A DNA stretch of 64,000 bases from Littorina saxatilis (GCF_037325665.1 NC_090250.1:19536685-19600684), one strand, 5' to 3'. Positions 13,601-28,200 are shown, numbered from the stretch's first letter. A program made the numbers and translations. The notes: generated by a model not told the origin, from the sequence alone.

Positions 13601-16600
13601 GCTACTTCCGGTAGTAGGACAACAGGGTCTTCCGGTCGCCATTCGTTCGATCCGGTTGATGCTGATGCTTACCAATTCACTGCCGGTTCCGCTTCCGCGG
13701 CTGCGGCTTCCGGTGGCAGGATGGTATTGCCTTCCGCAGATAACACTTCCCTGTTGGCGGTTGGCACTCATCAGCCTTTGGCTTCCGGTTCCGCTTTTGC
13801 AGCTTCCGCTGCTGTTGCACAGGCTGCATCCACTTCCGCTTCCAGTGTTTCAGCTGGAATGAGGCAGGTGGTTGGAGGTTTCGGTCAAGGGCTTCCAACT
13901 TCCGGGTTTTTTTCCCAACATTTTCCGGTTTTGGCCGATGTTGCCTCTGCGGGGATGTTTTCCGGATCTCATCCATTCGATGGTCATTGGGACACTCCGG
14001 AACAGGATGAAGAGGATATGGAAGATGAAGCTTCTGAGGCAGATGCCCCTTTTCGACTTCCGGCTAAGCTGCCATCTTTGTTGGCATTAGCAGCAGAGGT
14101 TACTACATGCTATTTCCCTGAGGGGGTAGCTGTAGCATCGTCATCTGCTGTTCCTCCACCCTCAGCTTTGGCTGATTTGCTCCTTCTCAGGAACAATCTT
14201 TGAACTTTAAGTTCTTGGAGTCTCCCTTGGTGGCTTTTACACTTGCGAGATTTTTCTCAAACGATGTTTCTGTTCCACTACTTCCTTCGTTGGCAGCGCA
14301 TGATGAAGCTCCTGCTGCGGCTTTGCCGTGGCTCGCGTCATCTGGACAAGTGGCTCATCACTCATTGAACACTAACTGGATGCTTCGGCTTACTGCCAAT
14401 TTCAAGAGCTTGATCACTCCCTTTGCCCTGCCCACGGTACCATTTCCGGTTACACCGGACTTGGCAAGCATTCGGCAGGATGGTTATACAGTGGTACTCC
14501 CCATGTAAGACCTCCCAAAATCTGACAAATTTAGGTCTTAAAAGGGGGGGGGTCTTACATGGGGGGTGAGGTCAGGTCAGAAAAAGACAAAACCAACTCC
14601 AAACGCGTTCGTTGAGGTCACCATAAATACATTTCCTTGCCTTGGAGTATTTGCGGTCACAATTTTCGCCAGTCTCCCATCGATTGACCACGTTTTCTTG
14701 GTCGCTGACGATCGATTGAATCTGAGTTTTTCCTACCTCAAACGACCGCGCGATCGAAATTGCCGTTTCGCCCTTACGGCTCCGTTTCACCACTTCCATC
14801 CTCTGTTCCAGAGTCAAAATTTTCCTCTTCTTTTCGCGCGATTGAGCGTTTGAAGTTGAAGGAGAGTTCGAAGCCATGGTCGAAGAAGAAGATTGTTGAT
14901 GCTCGCGCGTGTGTTTGTTGATTTTTCGAAAGGAAGTGGACAAAGAAAAGGGCATGTTGGGATCGTAAAATTGTGAACGCTGGACATGCGCAATCGAGAC
15001 CTAAACGCGTCGTCTGTTATATTTCCGGCCGAGTGATTTTTGCGATCTTTTTTCAGAGATTCAAGCAAAACGTTACGATTTTTTGTTAGGTTTTGATTTG
15101 AAAATGTCGTTACAAGGTCGCAAATTGTAACAACTAGTCGGTCGCAAATCGGGTTCTGGGGGGAGTCGGCCATGGGGGTGATTTATATAGCAAAACTAAT
15201 CCGTCAGCAAGAATGAGGTCTGAGAAGGGAGAGGGTCTCTGATGGGGGGGTCGTTCGTCGGGAGTACCACTGTATATAGAAAGGAGAAACTTTCCGTTTG
15301 CAAGAAAAGGGATCTCATTGCAGTGGAAGAATGCAGCCGCTCTTCTTTGGAGTTATCGTCTTTGACGGAGATGCTGATTCGCTCTCTCTCTCTCGTGCGG
15401 TTACGTCCTCACTGGATCCTTTTACGTTCAGGCAGGACGCTTACGGTTACACCGGATTTGACGAACATCCTTCAGGATCGTTATAGCAAGGAGAAACTGT
15501 CTGTTTTGCAAGGACAAGGATCTCCGGGCTGTGGAAGAATGCGGCCGCACTTCTTTAGAATTATCGTCTTTGTCTGAGACTTTGATTCGTTATCTCTCTC
15601 GTGCATTTACGTCCTCACTGGATCCCTTTGTGTTCCTTCAGGACGCAGAGCCAAAGGATGTAGCTTTGCTGTTCGCCGCTTGGGAGAAGGTCTCAGCTGA
15701 ACGAATGGTTCTTTCGGCGAGACTTTAATCGCTTCCTTTCTCGAAGGTTCTCTTCTCGAACATGATCTGCTGGACGCACTGCATTAGCAGCCCTACCAGG
15801 CCAAAGACTTACAGTCTGTTAAGCTTTCGGAGTTGGCATTTTTAAGAAACAAACCAAATGCAGCGGACCTCCCGCTCCTTCGTTCTTGGCGTCAGCTAAC
15901 ACTGGCCAGAGTTCGAAGTCTGGTTCGTCTTCTCGGGATAAGATTCAGGCTCGAATCTTCCCCAATAACTAGCCCTCTTTCGGAGAGCGGGGGCCAGGCC
16001 GTAAGCCTAACCCTCAATGACGCTCCCCTGGTCAGAGCTTCCTATGGAGCACGCACAGAGCACATTGACCAGAACTCCCCCTGCTTTTCGTTTCCGGCCA
16101 GAGTAGAAGCCAGGGATTCTATTACAGGCCGGGGTCTCTCTTCTGCTTCAGAGGAGAGCTGTGGCTGTGGAATTCTGTTTGTCATTCCAAAAGCCTCGGG
16201 GGCATAGCGTCCGGTTCTAGATCTGTCTCATTTAAACCTTTTCTTAGAAAGAGAAGGTTTACAAGGGAGACACCCACTTTCATTGAGGGAGGCACTTAGG
16301 CCTTCTTATTGGGTCACTTTCATTGACCAAACCGACGCTTACTTCCACAATTTGATACACAAAATAGATCGGAAGTGGCTACATTTTATTTTTGTTTATT
16401 TTATTTTTTCATGAGCCTCAGTCAGGGCGCTGACTTCGATTCTAAGTCAATTGGAATCCATGGCCGCTTTGATCCCTTTAGGTGAGTCTGTACAAGCGGC
16501 CCTTCAAGAAGCCCTGAACTCCAGGTGGAAGCCAGAATTGCAGGGCTGGAACATGTTAGTGTCTTTTCACGACTGGTTCACAGACACGACCAAACAATGG

Positions 16601-19139
16601 ATACTCACGCCATTGCTCATGCAAGGCGTTCCCATTGATTCTCCCTCCACCATTGAAGCTCCTCTTCACGGACGCATCTCTCATGGGGTGGGGGGCTCAT
16701 ATAGACGACCACATGACTTTCGGTCAGTGGACGCTGGCGCAGGCCTCTTGGCACATCAACATGCTAGAGATGGAAGCAGTTTTTCTGTCTCTTATGGAAT
16801 TCCTTCCCCTTGTCAGGGTAGAACATGTGTTGATACAATCAGACAACACCACAGTGGCGTCTTATCTCAACAAGCAGGGGCGCTCTCTCACTCACTATCG
16901 CTTTCACATCGAGCTTGCGAGATTCAGATGTGGTGTTACCACTACGAGATCTTATTATCAGTGAAGTACCTTCTAGGAGGCTGAATGGGATGGCGGACTA
17001 TCTAAGTCGGTCGGCCAAGATTGTCCACACAGTATGGACTCTATCTCACCACGCGCTTCTACGCCTCCGGGCGCATGTGGAGAAGCCGCTGATAGACTTA
17101 TTTGCCACGCGGTACTATCGCCGTCTGCCGATGTTTGTCTCCCCGTTCCCGGACCTCGAAGCATGGAAGATCAACGCTCTCGAAATTAGTTTGAGCGGCC
17201 TGCCGGTCGCACCGTAGGGGCTCTTTCAACCTTGGTTTCCAGACCTTCTAAGGCTGGCAAGAGGGCCCCCGTTTTCCGCTCGAGCTACATGGGTGGCAAT
17301 TGTACGGGAATCATTGAGACACTCAGGGGCTTTGGCCTCAACTCTGGATTTGGTCCAGAGATCCCATAGGGGTTCAACGTCTTCGATTTACACGTCACAT
17401 TGGCTGGCTTGGACCAAATGGCGTAATGTTAACGGAAAGAACTCCACTTCTTCCCGTTCAATGCAGGTGGCGAACCACCTATCCTGGCTTTCCGGCCATG
17501 GAATTTTCCCCTACTTCTTTGAAGTAAGACGATACGCGATATCAGTTACACTGAAACAGCTAGGTCACACTATTTCACTTGGGGGCGTTATCGCCAGCGT
17601 GATTTAGGGAGCCTCCCTTCGGTTTGCTGAAAACAAATCTCCCGTCCCGACTTGGGATTTGCTCCTAGTTTTGGAGTATTTGAGATCGGATTCTTTGAGG
17701 AGTTACAAAAACTAGCCTTGCTAATCTAACACGGAAAGTGGTCATGCTTACTCTACTAGCTTCTTCTAGAAGTGGGAGTAAGTGCATTGTCTGTCTGGTT
17801 TTGGCTATAGACATCTCTTTGGAGAACTACGGATCTATGGCGCTTAGGTTTCGTTCACATTTTCTCGCAAATAAGCAGAAACCGGATAAACCAGCTCAGA
17901 TAATACAATTCAAACCGCTGAGCAATATTTCGGCTCCGTTAGAGCCATAATTAACCAATGGACCATTTCGAGTTTTGAAAGCTTTTCTGACTCGCACTGT
18001 TCCGTTTAGATCACCAAAACAAAGGCTCTTGTTCATATCCGGGCGTTTTTCAAAAATGTACCAAAAACGTGTCTTTGATTTTTAAATTAATTCAGAAAGA
18101 AATATGTCCTATCTATCTTAGTATAATACATATTTTTTTGTACAAAAATGAATAGACAACAACATGAACATTCATTAAAGTACATTCTTGACACTTGAAA
18201 GTTAGTTTTGCATGGTTTAAACATGTAGGGGTATCTAAAAATGCCTGTCTTTTTGAAGGCACTCAAAACTTCCACCACCTCTACAAAGAAGAAAAAAAAT
18301 TGTAGACCATTAAAAAAATATCCAAAAAATCGCTTTCGGGAGCACCTTTGGATTATTGCAACAGACGCCGGTGGGGGAGGTAACTACCATGGACCATGCC
18401 TTATATGGTGTAGAGTTTGTTTTTAAGAGTTACCTTCTGTGTTACCACGGATGAGTGCTTCAATACCTTAGCAACAAAATGAAGTTATTGCTATCTATGT
18501 GAGTTGGTAAGTATATTAACTAAATCAAAGTTTACTTTTGAAACTTTAAATTATGCACTAACCTGTTTACATGTGAATAAATCCAAAAACAAAGAGACTG
18601 CCAACGTTCCCAAATTCCTGGCGAGTGGGCGAAAACTGATTCCATCAACTAATTTTTGTGTGATTAATTGTTTGTCTGTTCACTTAAAAGACCGTTGGGT
18701 CGATATATTTGTGATTTTAACGTATTTTTCTCAATAACGACGTTCCAACAACTTGACCTTTCTTGTTTTTTCATTCTGTTCACATGTGACTCAACGTGTT
18801 GCAGGCATGCCTCCCTGACATGAAAAAGGTTGTGCCTCGCCTGTGGAGCATAATCAAGGCTGACATCAGGTAAACATATCTTTATGCAGTACAGTGGAAC
18901 CCCCTTATAAGACATTCAAACATCAGTGTGTGTGTGAATGTGTGTGTGAGTGTGTGTGTGTGAGTCTGTGTGTGTCTATGTGTGTGTGTGAGTGAGTGAG
19001 TGAGTGTGTGTGTGTGTGAGTGAGTGAGTGAGTGAGAGTGTGTGTGTGTGAGTGAGTGTGTGTGTCTGTGTGTGTGTGTGTCTGTGTGTGTGTGTGAGTG
19101 AGTGAGTGTGTGTGTGTGTGTGTGTGTGTGAGTGAGTGA

Positions 19140-19176
<37 letters not shown>

Positions 19177-19219
19177 TGAGTGAGTGAGTGAGTGAGTGTG
19201 AGTGTGAGTGAGAGTGAGA

Positions 19220-19260
<41 letters not shown>

Positions 19261-22200
19261 TTTCTCTCTGTTCTTTCTCTCTCTCTCTTTCTCAGCATCA
19301 TTGAAGAAGAATAGTCATATATTGATACAGCCTTTGAAGATGTCAAAAAAATCTGAGTAAATCGAGGAAATCAACATGGGGGTACATTTATAGAGTTTAT
19401 GAACAGAAAATCAGACAATACAGGGTCTTACAACTAATAAAAGGGAGGGAGTCTTACACAATTTTGTCTTAAAAGGGGGTTCCCTTGTACATGCTTGGGT
19501 GACCTTTTTCTGCTAATGTCAATGTTGTCTCTTTTACAGCGGTTAGCGGTGGTACTGACACTTTTTAGCCTTCCTTCTGTGGATTATTCTTTGAGGCTCA
19601 GTTAATTTGCATTAGTCTGCATGTAGGTTGTCATCATTTTTCATGTAATTGTGTTGTCTTTAGATACGAGGAATGGAATGTAAAGTGTGTAACGAAGAAA
19701 AAGTCGCTATGTGAGATTCAGGGAAATGTAAAATGTATAATTCTGTGTTTACACCAGGAAAGAACCAGCAGAAGAAAAAGAGTTGCAGTGTGATTCGATG
19801 AGATGTAAAGTGTATTATTCTGTGTTCATTACGCCAGGAAAGAACCAGCAGAAGAAAAAAAGACCTTGTGTGAAATTCTGCAAGACATGTAAGTGTATAA
19901 TTCTTTGTTTACGTAGGAAAGAGCCAGCAGATGAGAGAGAGTCGCTCGGAGAGATTCAGCAAGATGTTTACCGCCTTGTTGCCAGAGTGGCGTGCACCCG
20001 TCCCGGCGGTCAGTTGTTGTTGGACTGTGGCTGTGTGACCACTCTGGTTCAAGTCCTCATCTCTCAGCCTGAAGGTGGGTCTGTGGGAAATCAGAATCAA
20101 ACTTTCCTTTCTTGATACGCTGATGCGCTAGTACCTCTGTTTTAATTAAGACCTCTTAAAATGAAATGTGAGAAATGTAGGTCTGTAAAGAATTCAGGCA
20201 TGGGAAATTTTCCCAGAAATTGTTTTTGTGTTCCGCCGAAAAATCTAGAGTGTCCGCCGAAAAAATAAATGGGGAAAGCACAAATGGTTCTGAAAACTGA
20301 ATTTAATGGCAAACTTGGAGCTCAGATGACACCAAATTGCACAATTTGGGTTCTTTGGAGAACAGTTTTTCCGGGGGGGGGGGGGGGGGGGGGGGCATGC
20401 CCCCGGACCCCACTAGTAAGGCTACGAGCTTTGCGCCGTCGACTTTGAGAATACTTACACATTTTCAGCCTTCTTAACTTTTTTCAATTTCCATGCCTGA
20501 AAGATAGAGGTAAACTTAGTGACACCCTGAGAAAAACCACAGAAAAAAGGTCTTATAGTCGAGGGAGTCTTATAGTAGAGGGTCTTAACAGAGAGGGAGT
20601 CTTATAGTAGAGGGTCTTAACAGAGAGGGAGTCTTATAGTAGAGGGTCTTAACAGAGAGGGAGTCTTATAGTAGAGGGTCTTAACAGAGAGGGAGTCTTA
20701 TAGTAGAGGGTCTTAACAGAGAGGGAGTCTTATAGTAGAGGGTCTTAACAGAGAGGGAGTCTTATAGTAGAGGGTCTTGACAGAGAAGGGAGTCTTATAG
20801 TAGAGGGTCTTAACAGAGAGGGAGTCTTATAGTAGAGGGTCTTAACAGAGAGGGAGTCTTATAGTAGAGGGTCTTGACAGAGAAGGGAGTCTTATAGTAG
20901 AGGGTCTTGACAGAGAAGGGAGTCTTATAGTAGAGGGTCTTGACAGAGAGGGAGTCTTATAGTAGAGGGTCTTAACAGAGAGGGAGTCTTATAGTAGAGG
21001 GTCTTGACAGAGAGGGAGTCCTATAGTAGAGGGTCTTGACAGAGAAGGGAGTCTTATAGTAGAGGGTCTTGACAGAGAAGGGAGTCTTATAGTAGAGGGT
21101 CTTAACAGAGAGGGAGTCTTATAGTAGAGGGTCTTAACAGAGAGGGAGTCTTATAGTAGAGGGTCTTGACAGAGAAGGGAGTCTTATAGTAGAGGGTCTT
21201 GACAGAGAGGGAGTCTTATAGTAGAGGGTCTTGACAGAGAGGGAGTCTTATAGTAGAGGGTCTTAACAGAGAGGGAGTCTTATAGTAGAGGGTCTTAACA
21301 GAGAGGGAGTCTTATAGTAGAGGGTCTTAACAAAGATGGAGGTAAGTTAAGCGACACCATCAGGAAATAGTCAGAAAATAAGAGGTCTTGTTGTGTCCGA
21401 GGTACTGGCAAAGTTGTCAGTCATCATGTTTTGCTTGTGTTTCAGAGGAAGGGATGATGAGACCGATGGGGATATTGATTCTGCTGATTCGGCAGTTTGG
21501 AGCTGCGCTGTGGAAGGGGGTTGTACCTGCCTACCGGGATCTCTTTGCCTTTCTTGCCAAGTACATCACTAACAGCAATGTGAGACATCAACTTTTACTT
21601 GTCCTGTTGAACATGTGATTTTGTGTGTGTCAATGTATATGTCAGTGTATGTGTGTGTGAGTTTCTCTCCTTTCTTTCTCTCCTTCTCTCTCAGCAGCAT
21701 TGATGAAGAATAGTCATCTTGATACAGTGGAACAAGCTTTTAAGACGTCAAAAGAATCTGAGGAAATGAGGTCTCACAAAAGGAGGGAGTCTTAAAAGTT
21801 ATGTTATTTTCTCTCTGTTATTAATGTTGTATGATTGTTTTTTACGTGTCATGTTATTTTCTCTTTTATTGTGGTTGTTATGTTTAGTTTTAATGATGTG
21901 ACATGTTATTTTTTTAATTTAATAAAAATAAAAAAATTGTACTTGCGTGGCATACTTTATTTCTGTGTCATCATATCATTGTGTGTTTAACTGCAGTTTC
22001 TTTAACGAATTAAGAAAAAAAATGTATCCCACTCAAGTATAGAAAAAATCCAAATGTAATAAAATTTCAACTTTTATTTTCAACAACAAATAAAAAAGTA
22101 TTGTTAAATTTAATTCACTTGATAAAGGATATTTCAAAAGAATTTTAAACGGGTGTTGATAGGGAAAAAAACCAAACACAGCACAAAACAAGAAAAAAAT

Positions 22201-25200
22201 AATGATTTACACAGCAGATTGTAGTTTTTTTATTTTTTATTTTTTATCCACACTTAATGTTACGCCATTTACAACGAGAACGATTATTTTGGAGATTTGA
22301 TTTCCACATTGTAAAACAAGTTATTTGATATTTTATTTTTACAACGGAGCGGGTTTGTGTGTATGTATTGATGGAATAACCTGCATTCCTCTCTTTATTG
22401 TTCTTGTATTTTTGTATTTATTAATTTGTTTCCTTTTCATGTACCCCCATGGGGTTCCCTGAAAATAAAATTTGACTTTGACTTTGACTTATCTCATCCA
22501 CCTCCCTCGCCAACCGACAGAAGCCGTTGGCAGTGACATGTTATTTTCTCTCTTATTGTCAGGATGGGACTATGTTTGGTGTGTGTGAACTTCTGACGTT
22601 CATCATGAATACTGCACCACAGGTAAGTGTTTGGTGTAAGTGGGTGGGGTTTAGGTGCGTCTGTATACTTTATCTTGTCCTGTGTCTCCACTGCCGTTTA
22701 GGTGTTTTCTTGATTTAAAAAAAAATTCTTATGCATTTATTTGATATTTTAAGTAATAGATACTCAAGTGATTGCCTATATGTTGGATCTTTCCTGTACT
22801 TATAGTGCTCATGAACTGTTAACTTTTCTGTACTAATAGTGCTCATGAACTGTTAACTTTTCTGTACTAATAGTGCTCATGAACTGTTAACTTTTCTGTA
22901 CTAATAGTGCACATGAACTGTTGCAAACATTTCAGAAATCCAAAACTAATAGACTGCTAACGTTAAAAAATAAAATCAAGAACAAAATAAATAAATAAAG
23001 CTTAAGTTTATTGAGCATTTAATTATAGACACAAAGAATATAAATTATGTATATATACAGAGTTTTGTCTTTATTTATGTTGACAGTCAAAGACTCTGTC
23101 TAAGTCCCTTCAGCCACTGATGGAAAAGTTGTCGTCCATGCTTCAGTCTCGACTGGGTCAGTGCAACTGAAGATGATTGCTCATAGCAGACTGCATTCAC
23201 AGTCTTTGAACTCTGTCTAAACTTACAGGGTGTTGGTAGGGGGGAGTAAGGGTGGTGGTAATTGCAAAAGAAGATGATTGCTATAGTAGACTGTATTCTC
23301 AGTGTTTAAACTCTGTCTAAACTTACAGGGTCTAAATGGGGAGTGAGGGTGGGGTGAGGAGAGGCAAGGGGGGGGGGGGGGGGGTGGGGGAGTGGGTTTG
23401 AGGCAAAGGCGATGGGATGGGGAGTGAGGGTGGGGAGTTGATCAGGAGGCAAAGTTAGAATTAAGAAATGAATAAAGTAAAAATTGAAGAAGTAGAAAAA
23501 AATATCTGCGCATGCTTTTGGTGGAGTTTTGTTTTATGAAGACTTTGTGCTTGGTCAGGGATCTTGTTGGGTGCGTAGGGGATGGTGGGGGCAGGAAAAC
23601 AATGTGCAGTTGTAGAATTTATTTGACCGTATAATGCATTGATCATCAGGTGTTGCCCAGCGTCAGTGTGTGTTGGTGCTGGTGAACAGCCTGGTCGTTT
23701 CTCTGGGGGTGGAGTGTGTGCTGCCCCCTATGGTTCCGGACAGTAAACTCTTCCAACTTCTTCTGCACCTCACGTGTGTGGAGGTCCGCATGGCCACAGA
23801 AAACTCCACTGCTGAGCAAGTGAGTGGAACAACTTTGTGTGTGTGTGCATGCGTTCATGGGTGTGGGTGCATGCATTCATGTGTGTGTGGTTTTTTGACT
23901 CACATGCGAAGCAAAAGTGAGTCTATGTACTCACCCGAGTCGTCCGTCCGTCCCCCCCGTCCGTCCGGAAAACTTTAACGTTGGATATTTCTTGGACACT
24001 ATTCAGTCTATCAGTACCAAATTTGGCAAGATGGTGTATGATGACAAGTCCCCAAAAAACATACATAGCATCTTGACCTTGCTTCAAGGTCAAGGTCGCA
24101 GGGGCCATAAATGTTGTCTAAAAAACAGCTATTTTTTACATTTTCTCTGAAGTTTTTGAGATTCAATACCTCACCTATATATGATATATAGGGCAAAGTA
24201 AGCCCCATCTTTTGATACCAGTTTGGTTTACCTTGCTTCAAGGTCAAGGTCACAGGAGCTCTTCAAAGTTGGATTGTATACATATTTTGAAGTGACCTTG
24301 ACCCTGAACTATGGAAGATAACTGTTTCAAACTTAAAAATTATGTGGGGCACATGTTATGCTTTCATCATGAGACACATTTGGTCACATATGATCAAGGT
24401 CAAGGTCACTTTGACCCTTATGAAATGTGACCAAAATAAGGTAGTGAACCACTAAAAGTGACCATATCTCATGGTAGAAAGAGCCAATAAGCACCATTGT
24501 ACTTCCTATGTCTTGAATTAACAGCTTTGTGTTGCATGACCTTGGATGACCTTGGGTCAAGGTCACATGTATTTTGGTAGGAAAAATGTGTAAAGCAGTT
24601 CTTAGTGTATGATGTCATTGCTAGGTTTAGTTATTTGACCTTGACCCTGAAGGTCAAGGTCATGTTAAGGTCAAGGTCAAGCATGTGAGTCGTATGGGTT
24701 TTGCCCTTCTTGTTATTTCATTCATGTGTATATGTGTGTGTGTGTGTGTTTTCATCATGTGTGTGTGTGTGCATGCATTCGTGTGTGTGTATGCATGTGT
24801 GCGTGTGTGTGCATGATTCAACTAATGAAGTATACACAGAGATTTTCACTTTCGAGGGGGGAAAGCCTCATACTTTGTTCATGCACTTACAGATGGGATG
24901 CCAGAAGATTTTGTGGGACAGATCCAGAAGTTGTCATTCTTTTTTCATCACTTACAGATCGAATGACAGATGATTGATTTGACAGATCCAGAAGTTGTCA
25001 TACTTTGTTGATGGCTTAGTCTAAGAGATGGGATGCAAGATAATTTATTTCGCAGATCCAGAAAGTGTTGTACATGTACTTTGTTCATCACTTACAGATT
25101 AGATGACAGATGATTTATTCCACAGATGCATAAGGCTGCCAGCAGCCTGGTCTCTCACTACCATGCCCTGGAGGTCATGTTGACCTTTCTGTGTGGAAAT

Positions 25201-28200
25201 GATGATGACCATGACCTTCCCCTGGACGCCAGTGCCTTCAGCCAGGCCCATGATGCATTGCTGCACGCCTGTAATGGCGTCTTTTACCTCCTGCAGCAAG
25301 TTGATAAGGGGGAACTGGCCTTGGTGAGTTTAGTAATAATGATAATGAAAATGTGTGGTCATTTCTGTGACTTTGGACACTGTTGACAGAAGCCTCTGAT
25401 TGGAGTAATGCAGGGTCAAAGTTGGAGCAAAATGTATACAAATTTTATTGAGCTCACTTCATCCTGAGTTTCTAGAAGTTCAAGATAGTATCAGTGATGT
25501 CACATTATAAAACAGATGTAAATTGTGGAAAGTCTTGGGATGCATATTAATTACACATTAACATGCTTCCATTTGAAACTTCAAGGTCGTCATCGTGGAT
25601 TGACGCCCGACCAAAGCTAGTTGAAGCCCGACGGAGCAAAGCGACGGAGGGCTTCAATTCGATTTTGGGAGGGCGTCAATCCACGATGAAGACCGAGAAG
25701 TTTCAAATGGAAGCATGTTAATGTTATTGTAATTCAATCTGACGACGATCTCTTTTCTGCTTTCATGCGATGGTAAACAGACAGAATTGGTTCTGTTCTG
25801 TTCACACACTACTTTCAGTCCACCTACCTGCAAGGGTCAAGTCCCAAGAAATATGTCTCTGTATTCCTAGCTTATCACTCTGCTCCTGTTTTGTTTTCTT
25901 TCACATACATTTTCCCTTCTTTTTGATGGGTTTCTGGACAGCAAACTCTAAAACAAATTCTTTTCATCACAAAAACGATCTTTGGAATTGACTGACGTAG
26001 TCCGGAAGAATTCATGCATCAACTTACGTCACGTTTTCGACGTCATCACTTCGCATATCTTATGGTCTCGGTATTTCGTTGGCTTTCATATTTCCTACTT
26101 GTAAAATGACCCTCAAAGCTAACCGAGACTAGTTGAGATTGTATCAATGCGCCTCGCCAGCAGGTGGTTAATGGCTTTTTTAGCGAGTGGTTATCGACAA
26201 TTAATGACCGGTAATTTTTAATGAGTTGGGGCATTCTGACCAATCACAGGATCTGTTTCATTAAAACGCCAACTTGATTGAATTACAATAACTGTTAATG
26301 GTTTTGACCACAGAGACTGTTAACGCAGAAATGGCCCCAAATGTTCTTCTATAGCGCTTCTCACCTCCAAACAGAAGTGTCATGACGCTTTACAAAACAA
26401 AGCACTAATCATGTCTTGAATGTTTGTGTACCTGTCACTGTGTGGCTGTATTTTTTACATGTGTATATATTTATGAATGTATGTATACATGTATATATAC
26501 ATGTGTCCAGACATGTATTCTGTGGCAAGAAGAAGCTTTAATTTAATTTTTCATTTTATTCTGTGCCTTTCCAGCCGCTCCTACATCCAGTGGTGGTGTC
26601 ATCCGTTGGCTTTGTGGCGGGCGTCACTGCCCAGGCCTTCACGGAGGTCAAGGCCAGCGTGGCTCATGTTCTGCCGCTCTTGGTCTTACTCTGGTCAGTC
26701 ATTGCTCTGTGTTTGTGAGGGGAGAGAGGGGGGGTTGCTGTTGTATTTGAATGTGTGTGTGTGTGGGGTGTGTGTGTGTGTGTGGGGTGTGTGTGTGTTT
26801 GTGTGGGGGGGGGGTGAGTGAGTTGTACTATTTATGTTGTGTGTGTGTGTGGTGTGAGCATGTGTGTGTGTGTGTGATCTGTTTGTGTGGTGTGATTGTG
26901 ATGTGTTTGTGTGTGCTTGTGTAATAAAAATGGATATCACTTTCTTTGTCAGTAAAATGGAGGTGAATCAGCTTGAGCAGTGCGTGCCAGCCGAAGATGG
27001 GGATCAGTCGCACGCTGGCAAAACACGGGGCTCGGAAAAAGCTACAGCTCGGCCAGTCAACAGCTCAGCAACTAGCACAGCTGCGGGTTCTTCTGCACAC
27101 TTGAGTGGTGTATCTAGCAGTGATTCCGCAAAAAACATCAGAGGGAACTCAGCCAGCCAGATGGATACAACAGTGTCTGATGGTGGAGAAAACACACCAA
27201 CAGCGTCATCGTCCAATCAGGACCACAAAGACGCGTGCAGCTCAGAAAAAGACCAAACTGTGGCCAGCAGTGAAGATAGGGGTGGAGCCAATACCCACAC
27301 CTCTAATTCCACGCCTGTCACACAGAACAGTGCAGACACTCACGCAAGAGCTCGCGGCAGTGTTTCTGGGCAGAGTGGAACGATGGGGTTGGGTAGCGCC
27401 ATGGAGGTGGAAGATACCAGTGGGGAAGTTGTGAGGGACGAAGATGAGCTACCCACCATGACGGAAGAAGATGTATTAGCCACCTCCCTGGACGGTTTGC
27501 TGATGCTGACACATCGCTTGTCACAGCCTGGGCTTCCTGCCATGCACTCTCTTCAAGTCATCAGGTTCGTTGTCAATTTGATTGGTTTATTGTTTTTTAC
27601 TTCTACTTCTCGTGAAACCAGTCTTGTATTTTTTCTTTATATGTCGTTCTTTTTTTTCTCCTTTTTGCTTCATTCTAAATTTTTGTTTGCAATGTATTGA
27701 AGATCGAATTAATCACAGAGTTGCATAACTATCGAGCACTTCCAGTAAATAATTTCCTAGAATTGCCCATTCTATTTTTAGTAACATCAGCTTGTGAAAA
27801 GGCCAATGGGCGATTGTATCACCAATTGTCGACTGCAGGTAATGGTCGTTGACCACTTCTAATGATAGTATACTTCTGGTTTGATGTAACAATAGAACAA
27901 TAGTGGATTGTGGTTTGTGTTGTGAAGCCAATCTCCTGTTTGAACAATCTTTCTTGTATACAATGTTCAGGTGGCTGCTACCAGTGTACCACCTTGCTAT
28001 TGAAGACGATGAAACGCGACAGGTGTTTGTGTCGCTGTGTGGCTATGAGCCGCTTGTCCAGTCAGTGCTGCAGAAACATTCCTCTTTGTTGACCAGTGAC
28101 GGCTACACTTTACAGGAACAGGTGTGTATCTGGCTACCCTTCTGGCTGTCTGGCTGTTTACTTTTACTTTTACATCAAGGGTGTGATTCTGTTTTTCGGT

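Larger units (their letters stand above)
5357..18525 (+). mobile_element. DIRS-like element (outer), broken fossil with a nested element
   Basis: Inverted terminal repeats of about 140 bp bound the element (about 5366-5505 and 18371-18510; inner ends read GGTAACTACCATGGACCATG). Coding is on the + strand. A basic gag-like start lies near 5794, more gag-like sequence at about 12840-14510, reverse-transcriptase remnants near 16210-16400, a DIRS-type RNase H region near 16600-17210 (LIDLFATRYYRRLPMFVSPF), and the N-terminal part of a tyrosine-recombinase-like region near 17290-17620. A second DIRS-like element sits at 5992-12836 and a pogo-like relic at 14489-15272. It is clearly broken, with many breaks, and looks old. 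It fills NCDN intron 3 in sense orientation. Confidence 0.75.
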
